Notes: generated by a model from the letters alone, not told the origin. Counted from the stretch's first letter, positions 1-11,906 are shown. The stretch: DNA of 64,000 nt from Circinella minor (GCA_016758965.1 JAEPRB010000173.1:23301-87300), one strand, 5' to 3'. Numbers and translations are program-made.

Positions 1-1850
1 AGTATTTTGTACAACTACACATTTTATTCATATGTTTGTTGTGTTTAGTCTTACGTGAATCAATTGAGTTATTGATTAGTTGTAGAATAGGTTTTTATGG
101 TGCTTTTTTTTGTTATTCCAATCTGTAAATTAAGATATATTGGAAACGTGTAGTATATTTTTGGGTCGATGATTCATGGGGGATGTTCTTTATAAGACTC
201 TATTTTCACGTCATAATGTATCACTTACGCATGACTTTTTTCGAGACTAATTTAGATTTCATGTTCCAATATAAATATATATATTTTAAAAAGACACCAG
301 TTATTGAGATCGTGTTGACGTAAGAAAACACCGGACTAATCCAAAACTCAGTTTTTTTTTTTTTGGATAAGAAAAAGTACAACATGAATAATCATTGTTT
401 TTTTTTTTTTTTTTCAATAAAAAATGTAAAATAAATGATTAAAAACATGAGATTGTATATTTACCAGAAATAAGTGTGACATGGGGATTTTTTAGTCTTC
501 CATGGTACTCTACATTTACCATTATACTATATACGTAATATTTATGGATTTACCTTGACATTTGCCTCTAAACATGGTGAACTACAATATAAGTTTTCAA
601 TTTACTCAACGGGATTGTCTAACCTTACTAAATGGATTTAAAAACATGTCTTTTTAGCGTATATATTGAAATTAATCTTTAAACAGAGGATATTTCATTT
701 GTCCCTTATTATTATTATTGGTCATTGATCTAGGTAAGAGTAATAAAACTTATGTGATTCAAAATAGATTATGGACCTCCTCACCAGTTGAAAATTATTG
801 TTGATTCAACTCATCACCGTCCAACCAAATCCATAGTTCCAATCTTATCAACTGTTCCACATCCTCAAGTATTTTATATTGTTGTCGTAGTAGATGTGCA
901 TTTTGGTTTAATGAGGTAATAATAAGAATTTCTCATACATTAATAATAAATCGATTTATTGAATAAAACTTTCCAATAGTGTCAACTCTATTGATGACCT
1001 TATGATACCATTTATTTATTTTTTCTTCTAGTGATATAGATATATAAAAACTAGTTCATATCCTAGTTAGAAAATTGTCTCATAGACTATTTTATTGTCT
1101 TTTTATTTAGTAGCTGGATATTAGAAATAAAAAATAGGATAAATTTCTATAATACTATTTCAAAGTATTTCTTTGTGGCAACCACTCTACCCTGACGTTT
1201 CTTACCATTTAGTTTCGAAAATCTTGAAAGCACTATTTCACTTTTCTAATGACTCTGTTTTATATCATGGTACGTAGGCTGTCAAAAAAATTTTTTTTTT
1301 GAATAGAGATATTTAATTATACTTACAAATTCTTGGAAAACTGATAACGTTTTGGTTGGGTTTCGGTGACAATTCATAAATATCGTAGAAAATATATTTT
1401 AAAAGAATTATTATAACAATGTCGATGATATGTAAAATATCAACAACACGTCGCACATAAATAGAGATTTTTATTTATTATTTCTAAAAACAATCCATTA
1501 TCAAACCATACTATTTGAAAAGTATATTAGTAATAATCCCATCGCTTATAAATATAAATATATAATACTATTGACTGGTATTTAGTGGATCAAAGTGAAC
1601 AGAAACATTTTATATTTTTTCACTTATAATAAATTATTCCCCCCCCCCTCCGGAAATTTCATTGCCGATCCTTCCGAAATTTTGGTGCCCCCCCCCCCAA
1701 AAAAAAAAAAGAAAATTCAATTTTTGTTATAGTGATGAATGAATAACCGTTGTATCCATACATATCTCGAATCCAACCATCCTATTCTTTACGACTATAC
1801 ACCTATTTTTAAAACAATAAACCAATATAACAAGAATATTATTACAACTC
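1..1850. other. AT-rich intergenic region, no confident gene
   Basis: No gene can be supported here. The only exon-like stretch is 768-915 on the plus strand: after an AG it stays open for 148 bases (reading GPPHQLKIIVDS near its start) and ends at a GAG/GTAATA donor-like site. A second AG at 978-979 could join it to a short tail that stops near 1032. No family was recognised and the upstream 'intron' would be too short, so this may be a relic. Two C-runs (about 1640 and 1690) bracket a short imperfect duplication of TCCGGAAATTT / TTCCGAAATTT. Confidence 0.5.
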
Positions 1851-3799
1851 ATGTCATCACCAACCATCAGTGGACCTACTGATCCTACTCATGTTGAAAA
1901 GTAAAAAAAAAAGAAAAATGACCGAATTGAAAAAACGCAACCAGAATTCCCTTCACTCCCTCACCTTTTTTTTTTTTTAAAAACTGACACGGACCCCATT
2001 CTTGAATTTAATTATAATTTTTTTTCTAGATCGCCTGAACCAAATAGAACAACAACAACTTCTTCTTCACCCACACGTAATAAAAAACGACCCAAAACGT
2101 TAGCAAGAGAACTTCAGTTTCTTGTTGATAATAATGGTAAACGAGGTAAAATAAACCAACCATAATTTCTTAAAAAATGGGTGCATATTTTTTTTTATTA
2201 CATTTTAAACAAAGAAAAGCTTTATTAACCTAATATTTTTTTTTTCTGTTGCATAAATAATAATAAAATAAAATAGCAAAACGCGATCAACCAAAATGTC
2301 CTATTTGTCAACAACGTGTTGATATTACTAAATGGGAACAACATTATCAACTTGAACTACGTCGACTTGAACAATTACAGTCCGATATATATGAAGATCC
2401 CACAAATAAAAGGTATTGTGAATTAAAAATTTCGCCTTTACATATATATATAACTCAATGTTATATTAATATTATATTGGTCTCCATTTGTACTTGTTGA
2501 ATATATAGTAAAGGAAAAAAACGAGGTGCAGCTGTAGTAGCTAGACAACAATTAGAACGATCGAGTGGCAGAAAAAAAGCAATTTCAGTTTATGAAGAAA
2601 CTTTAGAAAAAATTCATAAGAATCGAGATCAACGTAATGAAAAGTTACGAAGAATAGGTATAATTTCCCTTAATCGACCTAAACGTGGAAAAAAAAAATA
2701 AGGTTACATGAATTGTCATTGCTAAATATATTTATTTTTTTTAAACAGATAATAGCCATTTACATCCAACAGAAGCCATGTTACAAGATGATCAAGCATT
2801 AGCTTTAAGTCAAGGTTAGTTTTTTTTTTTTTGTTATTTATTATTATCAATATAATCATCTACTAAGTATCTTTATTTATATAGCATTATTGGAAGATGG
2901 TGAAGATGTACAAACATGTTTTATTTGTAACGAGATGCTTCATGGTGATTCGGAAGCTGTTAATTTTCATATTGATAGTTGCTTAGCCAACATGAACAAC
3001 ACCGATACTACTACTACTACTACTACTACTACTTCAACACCTGAAATTACAGAATCAAATGTCGATATTGATAATGATAATGGAGCTTGGGATGAATATG
3101 AATGGGCAGGACAAAGACGTGTACGAGCTACTGCTATGATGGATGGTGGATATGGTGGTGCTGGTTTTGCCACAGCAAGTAAACGAGAAGAAGATGAGGA
3201 TGATGATGAAGATCTTGACGTAGAAGATGATGATGCTGCACAATATGGTCAATCTCAATATACTGAAAGAGATATTTTTGCTCAAGATGAAACGGAAGAT
3301 GTATCTGCATTACGTGAAATGGTTTCTGGTGCTTCTGGGAGTGGTACACGTCAAAGCTCAACATCGTATGTATATTTAACATGTATTTACATTGCAAGAG
3401 GGAAAAAAAAAAAGAGGATTTAGTTTATTACACAGACCTTATTGATTTTTATAAATTTTATTTAGTGCTGATTCTCCTCGAAGTGGATTTGAAGAAACTG
3501 TATCAGATGAAGGTTGGAAACGTTCTGTTATGACTGAACAATATTTAATTCCGGAGGCTGGTCACTCTCGGTTAGTTATTGAATCACTCAAACAACGTAT
3601 TCATCAATTAGAAGTTGCCTCTCGTTCAGCACCTCGTTGTCTTATTTGTTTAGAACCATATAAAACGCCTGTGACATCAATTGTTTGTTGGCATGTACAT
3701 TGTGAACAATGTTGGTTACAAACTCTTGGCTCAAAGAAACTTTGTCCTCAATGTCAAAAGATTACCACACCCGCCGATTTACGGCGTATTTACCTGTAA
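1851..3799 (+). CDS. RNF220: RNF220-like RING E3 ubiquitin ligase
   Basis: Predicted E3 ubiquitin ligase. Seven exons are inferred: 1851-1900, 2030-2145, 2277-2412, 2509-2657, 2749-2814, 2885-3365 and 3466-3799. Together they give 1332 nt and 443 aa in a continuous frame. Seen in the protein: a CPIC zinc-finger-like motif near residues 63-78, a second CCHC finger (C184, C187, H201, C205) resembling UBZ types, an acidic and Thr-rich linker, and a C-terminal RING at about 391-429 (CLIC, CWHVHCEQC, CPQC). The protein ends in PADLRRIYL. That RING and tail closely match the animal RNF220 C-terminus, including the CLICxEPYKTPV start and the RRIYL end, and this is the basis of the name. RNF220 is known to use its RING for ubiquitin transfer; the substrate here is unknown. 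The first exon is short and its ATG is the least certain part. Confidence 0.85.
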
Positions 3800-4210
3800 A
3801 AACAAAACAAAAATTGCAACTTTCTCTCTCTAATTCTCTGTTAACTATAATAATTCCTAATATTATCCCCCCCCAAAAAAAAAACCCCCTTTATTACACA
3901 CATACACACACACTTTTCATTCTCATTTTTATCACTATTGTCATCTTCATTTATCATTCTTTTTCGTTTTACACACATTCTCTTGAATTCCTGTATTTAG
4001 TTTTCTTCTTCTTCGTCGTTCTATAATGTAATATACAAAAGTTAATTCTCCTCTTTTTTTTTTTCATATAACAACATTTAAATAATAATAATCATTTTAT
4101 AATGATAAAACTATCTATTTTATTTATTCTTTGGGGGGAAATATGTAAGAAAAAAAAATCTTAAAAAATAATTATATTTGTTTATAAACATAATTCTTTA
4201 TTATTATTAT
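3800..4210. other. Convergent 3' intergenic region
   Basis: This stretch separates the ends of the RNF220-like gene (+) and PCF11 (-). It is pyrimidine-rich next to the first gene, then AT-rich, and presumably holds both 3' UTRs. No further coding signal is seen. Confidence 0.6.
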
Positions 4211-6603
4211 TTATTGTTTTGGATCTTCTTCATCCATTCGAGCCATTTTTACATCTTCTTTATCCACCATATCCTATATAAAATATACACATATAGAGAA
4301 AAGATATATTAATATTTTTAATTTTACTAATAAAATTCCCCTTTTTTCCAATCATTACTTACATTTCCATCTTCTTCAGCTTTCCGTTTTACACCTTGGA
4401 TAGATTCTTTCATTTCAGTATCTTCTTGTTCACTCGATCCAACCAATGTTCCACTTTTGACAGCATCCGCATGACATGTTGCATGATATATCTAGATGAA
4501 AAACCGTAATCATAAATGAATAACAAAAAATAAATGGAATTAAACAAAGACATATATATATATATATTTATTATTCAACTTACTGTATTATCCACCATCA
4601 CTGCATTTTTATACATCCATTCCTCTTCATCATCATTCCAAAAGTCAATAAATCGTTCCCCACAAATAGGACAGGGTTTTCTATCTTCATCATTAGGCAT
4701 GACCACCATATGAGTTTCTGGATTTATAGTATCCATATCTCCACCTGATCCTGCAGCTGCTGGTGATCCCATATTAACATCCGTCGTTGTATTATCATTA
4801 AGAAGGAATGCGGGTGCTATATAGATATGAAATAATAATTCTCACAATTTTTTTAATATTTTCTCTATTTTCCCCAAATTTATTTACAAAAAGCACATAA
4901 AAAAAATAATAATAATGATAATAATAATTGAACTAAAAATATATAAAAAGGACTTTTTTTTTTTTTTGTGCCCTACCTTGATGACTAGTTAATTCACCAC
5001 CAGAACCACTCACCCATTCTTCTTCAGTAACAAACCATGATCTTGATAATCCTCTTTTAACACGTTCTTTCATTCGTCGATTTTGTCGGAAATGAGAATC
5101 TAAATGAGCATCCATCTTGCTTTGACCTTCTGAAGTTTTTGGATATCGAAAACCACATTGCTTGCATTGTAATGGTAAACCGGAATATAATAATTCAATT
5201 GCACCTGATCGTACACTATTATGTTGTTATATGTATAATATGTGTCCCCCAGTAAATTGATTACGATAATTATGATTGTTGTTTTTTTGTTTTTTTTTTT
5301 TTTTTTTGGTTTGTTTGACACAATATTAAGTTACACAAATCAACAATAATAAGTAACAAAAATAAAAAAAAAATTGGTTTTTTGTAAAGAAAAAATGAGT
5401 AAAAATATAAATAAATAAATAAATAAAAACTGTTCTCTATATAAAGTCTCTTTTGATAATCTAATAAAAGAAAGAAATAATAATACACACATTTGAAGAT
5501 CTTTGCTTTCCAATTTAAAAGTACCGAAATCGTTTAGTGAGATAGTTTTTTCAGTCGATTCACCTACATTATCCTTTTCATCTGTTTTATTACTGGTAGT
5601 GGTATCATTATTATTTTCCGTCCTTACTGTTGTTGCTGTTTCTGTGGCTATATTCGATGTAGTAGAAGATCCATTTGCAACACTGTTACTATCACTAGGA
5701 GTAGTAGTTGTAGTAGGTGGAGGTGTATTACCACCTAATATACCCATGGATGTCAATCCTTTTAATAATTCGGCTGTGTTGATTGATACTCCTCCAGACT
5801 GTTGTTGTTGTTGTTGTTGTTGCTGTGGTGGTGGTGTGGGAGAAATAGCAGCAGGAGGAGGAGTAGCTGATACGAGTGGTGGAGGTGTTTGATAAATCGG
5901 TGGTGAATGTGATAATCGTCCTATATTACCTACTACTGGTACTTGACCTTGTGATTGAACAGGTGGCGTACTTGTAGCCATGATAGGTGTACTTACAGGA
6001 GGCATTGAAAATGGGAGACCATTAAGAATATTACCAAGATTATTAGTAGCATGCGTTTGAGGTAATTGAGTAGAAAAGTTATTATTAATATTAATATTAT
6101 CATTGTTATTATTTCCAAATATTTGATCCAAATGTTGTTGAATAGCACTTGATTGCTGCGGTGGTAACGATGGAAGCATCGATTGAATCTATACGATAAA
6201 AATTACGTATTATTAAAAATTGATGTTGAATTAAACTAATTTTTATTTTATTTTTTATTTTTTACCTGTGATAATAATTGTGAAACATTTTTATCTGTTG
6301 AAACCACTTGGGATGATGACGGTAACATAGATTGTAAAGTAGATAATATATTATTAGTTGACGTCGTTATTCCTCCTCCACTTAATAATGGTGACTATAT
6401 AATTTAATATTGTTAGTAAAAACTTATGTTTCTTTTCAAGTTGGAAAATGGAAAAGCTTACTTGTTGTGCTGTCGTGGTAGTAGTGGCGGTGGTAGTCGT
6501 TGGAAGAGGTTTTGAGACTGAGGGCATTGTTTTAGATATACGTTCTTGTTGATAAGAGTTTCGACCACGCGGATCTCGTGGATCTCTTGGATCACGCTAT
6601 ATT

Positions 6604-6638
<35 letters not shown>

Positions 6639-8213
6639 TAAAAAATTTCAAAGTGTCAAAAAAAAAATTATGTTATTACCTTGGGAACGAAATTGGGATT
6701 AACATGAATTTGTTGGTGATTGTTGCGTGGCGACATGACAGGTCGTTGTGGTTGTTTCTGTGGTGTTGATGGAAACCTTGTTTGAGGTTGCTGATGCTGT
6801 TGTGATAAATGATGATGATGATTAATATGCTGTTGTTGTTGCTGTGATTGTTGATGATGAGGTTGATGATGAGGTTGTTGAGGTTGCTGCTGAGGGGATA
6901 CACCTTGATTTCTTGATCTGATATAGTTAAGAGGTCGTTCAATCGATTCAATGATTTGTCTTGAAAATACGGGGGCACCATTAGGCATTCCATTTTTCCA
7001 AGTATGTAATAATCTTTCAAAGCTTCGACGGACATTTACATCAGTAACTGTATAAGCGTCCAAGAATGTTGAAGCAATATCACGACCGAAACATTCAAGA
7101 TAAACACCACCCACATTCTTACAAATGGAATCAATTAAATAGAGAACAGGAAGTTTTTGACCGGCTGCGTTCTGGATATAGAATACACATATAAATATAT
7201 AGAAATAGAAATAGAAAAGAAAAAAAAAAGAAAAGTTTATATAATTAATATCTTATTTTGCATTTAAAATATGATGTTGTGAAACCCAATAATTAAAAAA
7301 AAGCTCTTTTTCTTTTTTTGTTCACATAATTTAAACATTCCTTTTCCCCCAAAAAATATCAAAAAATATCAATGATGATGTGTATAAAATGAAATAGAGA
7401 AAGTAAATATAAAGATGAAAATGATAAAGAAAGAAAGCAAAAAAAAAAAAAAAAAAGGGATGTATTGGTTGTTTTTTTTTTCTTCTTTTTTTCTTCTTGA
7501 TTTTTATGCAATGTTTGTGGTTGTTCTTTTCTTGTTCTTTTTTTTTTTATTATTATATATCTCTTTTTTTATATAAAGAAAAAAGAAGGAGGGAAAGAAG
7601 GTATTTATTATATACCATCATTAGCGCCCCTCATTCAATGGGCCTCCGTAACAGTAGCAGTAAATAATAGTAAGTTTCTTTACACATCATATACTTTAAA
7701 CTGTTTCCACCTTCCTCCTCATAAACATAATAATAATAATAAAAAATATTTATAATAATATATAATATAATATATAATAATAGTAATAAAATAAAAATAA
7801 AAATAACAACGTATCATCATCATCATCATATGTATACCATGTGTGTATATATGTTTTTGGATATATTCTTTTGTTTCCATTTTTGTAGCACAATATAAAA
7901 AAAAAACTAATAGTACAATATAAAAAAGTTTCAAGATGAAAAAAAAAAAAAATAAGAAAAAAAAAAAACTTACGTGTCTAATTTGTTGTTCAATTTCTCG
8001 TACAATCACAGCAGCAGCATGTTGATTTTCTTGAGCCATGATGGTAAGATTGGTAATAATGGGTTTACTATTAAAAGTAAGTTCATATAAAGCTTCACGG
8101 TAATTTCGTCTAACAGTTTCAATGTCGTTTACTTGTTGTTGTTGTTGTGAAAAACCTTGACCGGGTGCTTGATTCATTCCAGTCATGGGAATGTTATTTT
8201 GTTGTAAAGACAT
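4211..8213 (-). CDS. PCF11: Pcf11, pre-mRNA cleavage and termination factor
   Basis: Subunit of the nuclear cleavage factor that binds the RNA polymerase II CTD and couples 3'-end processing to termination. Nine exons on the minus strand: 8213-7974, 7171-6680, 6596-6462, 6394-6266, 6188-5491, 5215-4977, 4816-4584, 4491-4363 and 4273-4211, giving 785 aa in frame. The N-terminal CTD-interaction domain (about residues 30-165) carries the family signatures [15 protein letters not shown] and [14 protein letters not shown], split by the first intron. A Gln/His-rich and Pro-rich middle follows. The C-terminus has the two Pcf11 zinc fingers: C582, C585, H602, H606 followed by [11 protein letters not shown], and C693, C696 with H725/C728 and the [15 protein letters not shown] block between. 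The first intron, about 800 nt, is far longer than the others. The gene is divergent from SNC1 and convergent with the RNF220-like gene. Confidence 0.94.
7172..7973 (-). other. Unusually long first intron of PCF11
   Basis: This 802-nt intron has a clear GTAAGT donor (7973-7968) and an AG at 7173-7172. Most introns in the window are 60-140 nt. It consists mainly of A/T homopolymers and TAA repeats, but contains one GC-richer island at about 7619-7670 on the plus strand that lacks obvious coding potential. No snoRNA box pair could be assigned confidently. Confidence 0.6.
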
Positions 8214-8795
8214 GATTTAAATTGTGTTTGAAAAAAAAAAAAAAAAAAGGGTAATCCTCTCTTATTTTCTCTTCTTTCGAAAAAAAATAAAAATAGATCC
8301 GGTTGTTATACTATTTGTTGTTGCTATTGTAATTATACTTTTCTTCTTTACCACCTTCTTTTATCAATACTTTCTTCTTGTTACTTTTTTTCTTTTGTTG
8401 TTATTGTTGTAATCTGAAAGAAAAAAGTAAAAGAATTACTATAAAAAAAAAAGGAAAAATATATAAAAGAGAAACAGAGATAAAAAGAAGCTGAAAAAAA
8501 ATTATATAACAATTTGGCAATTTTGAGTCACACACCAAAATAATAATAATTTGTTTGTAAACTTTTTTTTTTTTTTTTTTTTTTTACTCTCTAATACTCG
8601 GGGCTGGTGGGGGTGTTCTTGAGGTCAGCAAGCAATAGTGTGATACAAAAAAAAAACCACTCTTCGATACCCGCCTCTTTTCTTGTTTTCAACTGCTTTT
8701 TCTTTCTTTTCTTTCTCCCCCCCTCCTCTTTTTGTTAGTTGTCAGCTCTTGTTTCCTTTTTTTTTTTTTTTTACTTGAACTTTTTATAATATAAC
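8214..8795. promoter_or_regulatory. Divergent PCF11/SNC1 promoter region
   Basis: About 580 bases lie between the PCF11 start codon on the minus strand and the SNC1 start on the plus strand. The region must hold both 5' UTRs and promoters. It contains long A and T tracts (for example around 8560-8586 and 8758-8772), which are typical nucleosome-excluding elements, and a pyrimidine-rich stretch just before the SNC1 start. No specific factor site is claimed. Confidence 0.5.
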
Positions 8796-9560
8796 ATGTT
8801 AGTTCGTCTTCTTTTATTATTAGAGGGTTTTATTTTATACTTCGCGTTTCTATATGTCTATTGTTCAAATATGTCATTACTCAATAAAACTAAACTAAAT
8901 GAGGGAACTTTATAACTTTTTTTTTTGTTTTATAGGTCCGAGCCCTATGATCCCTATATTCCGAATGGTCAACCTGGACGTACTGGTCAAGATGCCGTTT
9001 CTAATAATAAAGTGAAAAATTTAGAATCTCAAGTACATGAAGTTGTAGGTATTATGCAAGACAATATTGATAAGACTATGCAACGGGGTGAACGTATGGA
9101 TGACCTTCGTGGAAAGACTGGTAAGTTTTTGTTCAAAAACTCGGAGTCCAACTCTTTTTTTTTTTTTATCCGATATTAAATAAGCTTATTTTTTTTTTTT
9201 CATACTTAACGATTGATATATAATAAAACATTTTTAATTAGAGGATTTACAAGCAACTGCCAGTCATTTCCGTCGAGGAGCAAATCAAGTACGTAAAAGA
9301 ATGTGGTGGAAAGATCTTAAATGGAAAATTATTATTGCAGTGACTATTTTGGTTATTCTTGGTATTATCATTGGTAAGTAATATATAAGAGCAAAAAAAA
9401 AAAGGAGTAAGATAATTAATTTCATTCTTTCATTTTATTTAGGATCAATTGTTGGTACTCAAAGTAAGTTTATTATTTATTATTATGTTGGAAAAAAAGA
9501 AAGAAGGAAGAGGCTTTATATTTATAACACATATAATTTCTATCTATAGATCAACAATAA
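8796..9560 (+). CDS. SNC1: Synaptobrevin / Snc1-type R-SNARE
   Basis: Vesicle SNARE for fusion of exocytic and endosomal vesicles with the plasma membrane. Inferred exons: 8796-8797, 8936-9120, 9242-9373, 9443-9463 and 9550-9560, giving 116 aa (yeast Snc1 is 117). The R-SNARE motif spans about residues 27-85 and includes the zero-layer arginine R51 in QRGERM. The juxtamembrane RKRMWWKDLKWK precedes one C-terminal transmembrane helix (about 92-111) and a five-residue tail, the layout of a tail-anchored protein. The second exon begins with G then TCC GAG CCC. The best match to the family N-terminus (MSEPYDPY) needs the start codon split as AT/G across a 138-nt intron with donor GTTAGT and acceptor TATAG. 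That first exon is inferred; the rest is secure. Confidence 0.9.
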
Positions 9561-10754
9561 CTGAGTAATACGCGTTTATATCACCACTACTATAATTATT
9601 ATTACCAAAAGTTACTTAGATTGAAAAGTAGAGCAGAGAAAAACAAAAAGGGCGCAGGGTAAAGCTATAAATATAGCTTTTTCTCTCCTCTCTTTTTTTT
9701 TTCTCTTCTTTCTAAATATGACTTTATGCTTTCATATATGTATACTGTATACCACATTAACGAATGATAAACAAATTAAAAATAGGCAACAATGGCATTA
9801 TATATAATTGATCTATTTGTTCTTATTATTTTAGTAGCTGACATTGTGGAAATTAATAGGAGAAACTGATAAATAATTTGTGGGGATCCATGTTATGATT
9901 GTTTTTATCATTCCAGAAATTGTTTTTTCCTTTGTAAACAACGATCAACTTTTATATTGTTTCAATTACACATAATACTTGTGTATATAATTGATGTATA
10001 TTACAAGCCATCGAAAAAAAAAAGACATTACCCTGGTATCATGCATGGGCTTGACGAATGTAAATCATTGTGGGTTGATAACTGGACCCTGGATTCGCAT
10101 ACATTCCAAGGATTACTTTAATCACATGGTTTGATTATCAATTTTTGCTTTTCAATACAATCCTTTCAATTTGGAAGCTTTGTAATAATCTTTGATTATT
10201 TTTTTTAATCGAAGTATCTTATCCCAAATAGAGTAGAGATGTTCTTGGGAGGAACACTACTTATGGAGCTGTCGTTGTTAAGACATCACGAGATCTATAA
10301 ATAATTTCAAGTACATACTATGGTCGCTATAGCAACACAACAAGTTTATATACAAAAATTAAATTCTTCTGCTGCGCATTTTGCAAAAAAAAAAAAAAAA
10401 AAAAAACACCCTTAATATTATTTTTTTTCTTTTAATAAACATTCTTTTCTTGGAAAAACAAAATAAAGATCGTCTTTTTGGTTTTTACTTAATCATTTAT
10501 ATTACATAATTCATAATATGTATTTGAAACCAAACATAACTGTTAATGTAAGTGTGTCAAAATGAAAATCATCCAACTATTTTTCCATTTTTGGTACCTG
10601 TTTTACCAAATAAGTTTATAATCCTGCTGTGCTGTGCTTTTTTTTTTTTTTTTTTTTTTTTCAAAAAGATAACAGTTTACCTTGCTCTTACGTATAAATT
10701 ATTTAGAAATTTCGTACTGGGCATTCGTTACATGTAGCAACAACGACAACGACA
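9561..10754. other. Intergenic region between SNC1 and shugoshin
   Basis: No gene is supported. The SNC1 3' side contains a hairpin at 9661-9680 (AAAGCTAT, AAAT loop, ATAGCTTT) followed by a pyrimidine tract. The centre (10020-10330) is less AT-rich than its surroundings but shows stops in all frames. The shugoshin side has an A-run near 10386 and a T-run near 10640. Confidence 0.5.
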
Positions 10755-11906
10755 ATGGAAACAAACTTTTCAATAGAAAAATATGAATTATTGAAAAAAG
10801 CTCATTTAAAACAAAATCGTGAATTAATTCGTTCAAATACAAATTATGCATCACGTATACACAAATTAGAAGATTGTGTTTCAACATTAAAATCCGAGAA
10901 TTTGAAACTTCGTACACGGTTGATTCATGTTGAACGTCAACTTAAATTAAAAGAAGAGCGACTTGAAAAGATCTTACAGCAATTATTTTCTGAGGAAGAC
11001 GAAGTGGTTGTTAAGGGTAGTGATGATAGTATGAATCCTGTAACACCTATAATGTTAGTAAAAGAGCATCAATTACAAGATATAAAATTATCATCTGACA
11101 AAAGAGGGAATGAAGAAGCAAAACAGAAACAATATCTACCGAGAGAATTGTATATTATGTCTACTATGAATGAAGATGATAGTCTGGATGATAAATCACT
11201 GTTTAAAAAGAAACGCGTTGATTCAACGGTAGCTTTAACCACGCCGTCATCATCAAAATCAGCTGTAGAAATATCCAAAAATAATATGTCAATAATAAGC
11301 AATAGTGATAATAAGGAGAATGGTTTTGTTGCACATTCTCATGAGCAACTGTTACCAATGGAAGAAGAATATGATCATGATAATTCAACAGTGTGTTCAG
11401 TAACTACAACAGAAGAAGAACAAATAGAATCGCTAGAATGTTCAGATGATGATATGCTGGGGTATTCTGTTGAACCGCCATTATCTCCAGGATTTGATCT
11501 ATTATTTAAGGGACAACAATATAAAGAAAAAGATGAGCAAGTGGCACAGCAACAGCAATTAACTTTTGCAGACAACAAACAAAAGTTGGTTGAAATGTCG
11601 GATTCTAATAATATTGATATTAATGTTTCCAAGGAAGAAGAAGCAGTGGAACAGAAAAGTCAAAAAGGAAGGAGCATGATAAAAAGGGATGGAAAATCAC
11701 AACAACGGTCGGAAAAAAATTGGAATAATAATAAAAGTATAACTACTACATCTAATACTTCTACAACAACAACAACAAATATAACTCTTTGTGGTAATAA
11801 ACGAGTCAGAACTCCTAAAAATTATACATTACCTAGTGTTAAAAAGAAACTACGACAAGGTGATCCTTTTACATTCGATTATCAAAATACAAGCACACTA
11901 TCATAA
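10755..11906 (+). CDS. SGO1: Shugoshin (centromeric cohesin protector)
   Basis: Single-exon gene of 383 aa. Shugoshins recruit PP2A to pericentromeres and protect cohesin from separase; this is family knowledge. The N-terminus (about residues 5-75) is a coiled coil beginning ELLKKAHLKQNRELI, which matches the fungal shugoshin opening (KKxxLKQNRxL). The middle is long, acidic and Ser/Thr-rich. The C-terminus has the short basic shugoshin motif, here RTPKNYTLPSVKKKLR, near residues 349-367; in the family it binds phosphorylated H2A. A KEN sequence at residues 187-189 is a candidate APC/C degron. The ATG at 10755 directly precedes the coiled coil and no intron is needed. The gene converges on the AF10-like gene. 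Confidence 0.86.
   Translation: METNFSIEKYELLKKAHLKQNRELIRSNTNYASRIHKLEDCVSTLKSENLKLRTRLIHVERQLKLKEERLEKILQQLFSEEDEVVVKGSDDSMNPVTPIMLVKEHQLQDIKLSSDKRGNEEAKQKQYLPRELYIMSTMNEDDSLDDKSLFKKKRVDSTVALTTPSSSKSAVEISKNNMSIISNSDNKENGFVAHSHEQLLPMEEEYDHDNSTVCSVTTTEEEQIESLECSDDDMLGYSVEPPLSPGFDLLFKGQQYKEKDEQVAQQQQLTFADNKQKLVEMSDSNNIDINVSKEEEAVEQKSQKGRSMIKRDGKSQQRSEKNWNNNKSITTTSNTSTTTTTNITLCGNKRVRTPKNYTLPSVKKKLRQGDPFTFDYQNTSTLS

Noticed and set aside
2967..3397. Minus-strand open frames opposite the RNF220-like exon 6
   Set aside because: They are shadows of the ACT/GAT-repeat coding strand, with Val- or His-rich low-complexity translations and no motif.
5503..5892. Plus-strand frame of 129 codons with a poly-Cys run
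   Set aside because: It is antisense to the Gln-rich PCF11 exon; CAG/CAA repeats read in reverse give the Cys run.
7370..7835. ATGATGATG words in the PCF11 intron considered as box C of a snoRNA
   Set aside because: They are part of GAT/CAT microsatellites and no matching D box or terminal stem was found.
10020..10330. Less AT-rich patch considered as a tRNA or small RNA gene
   Set aside because: No cloverleaf, A/B box pair or other RNA signature could be traced.
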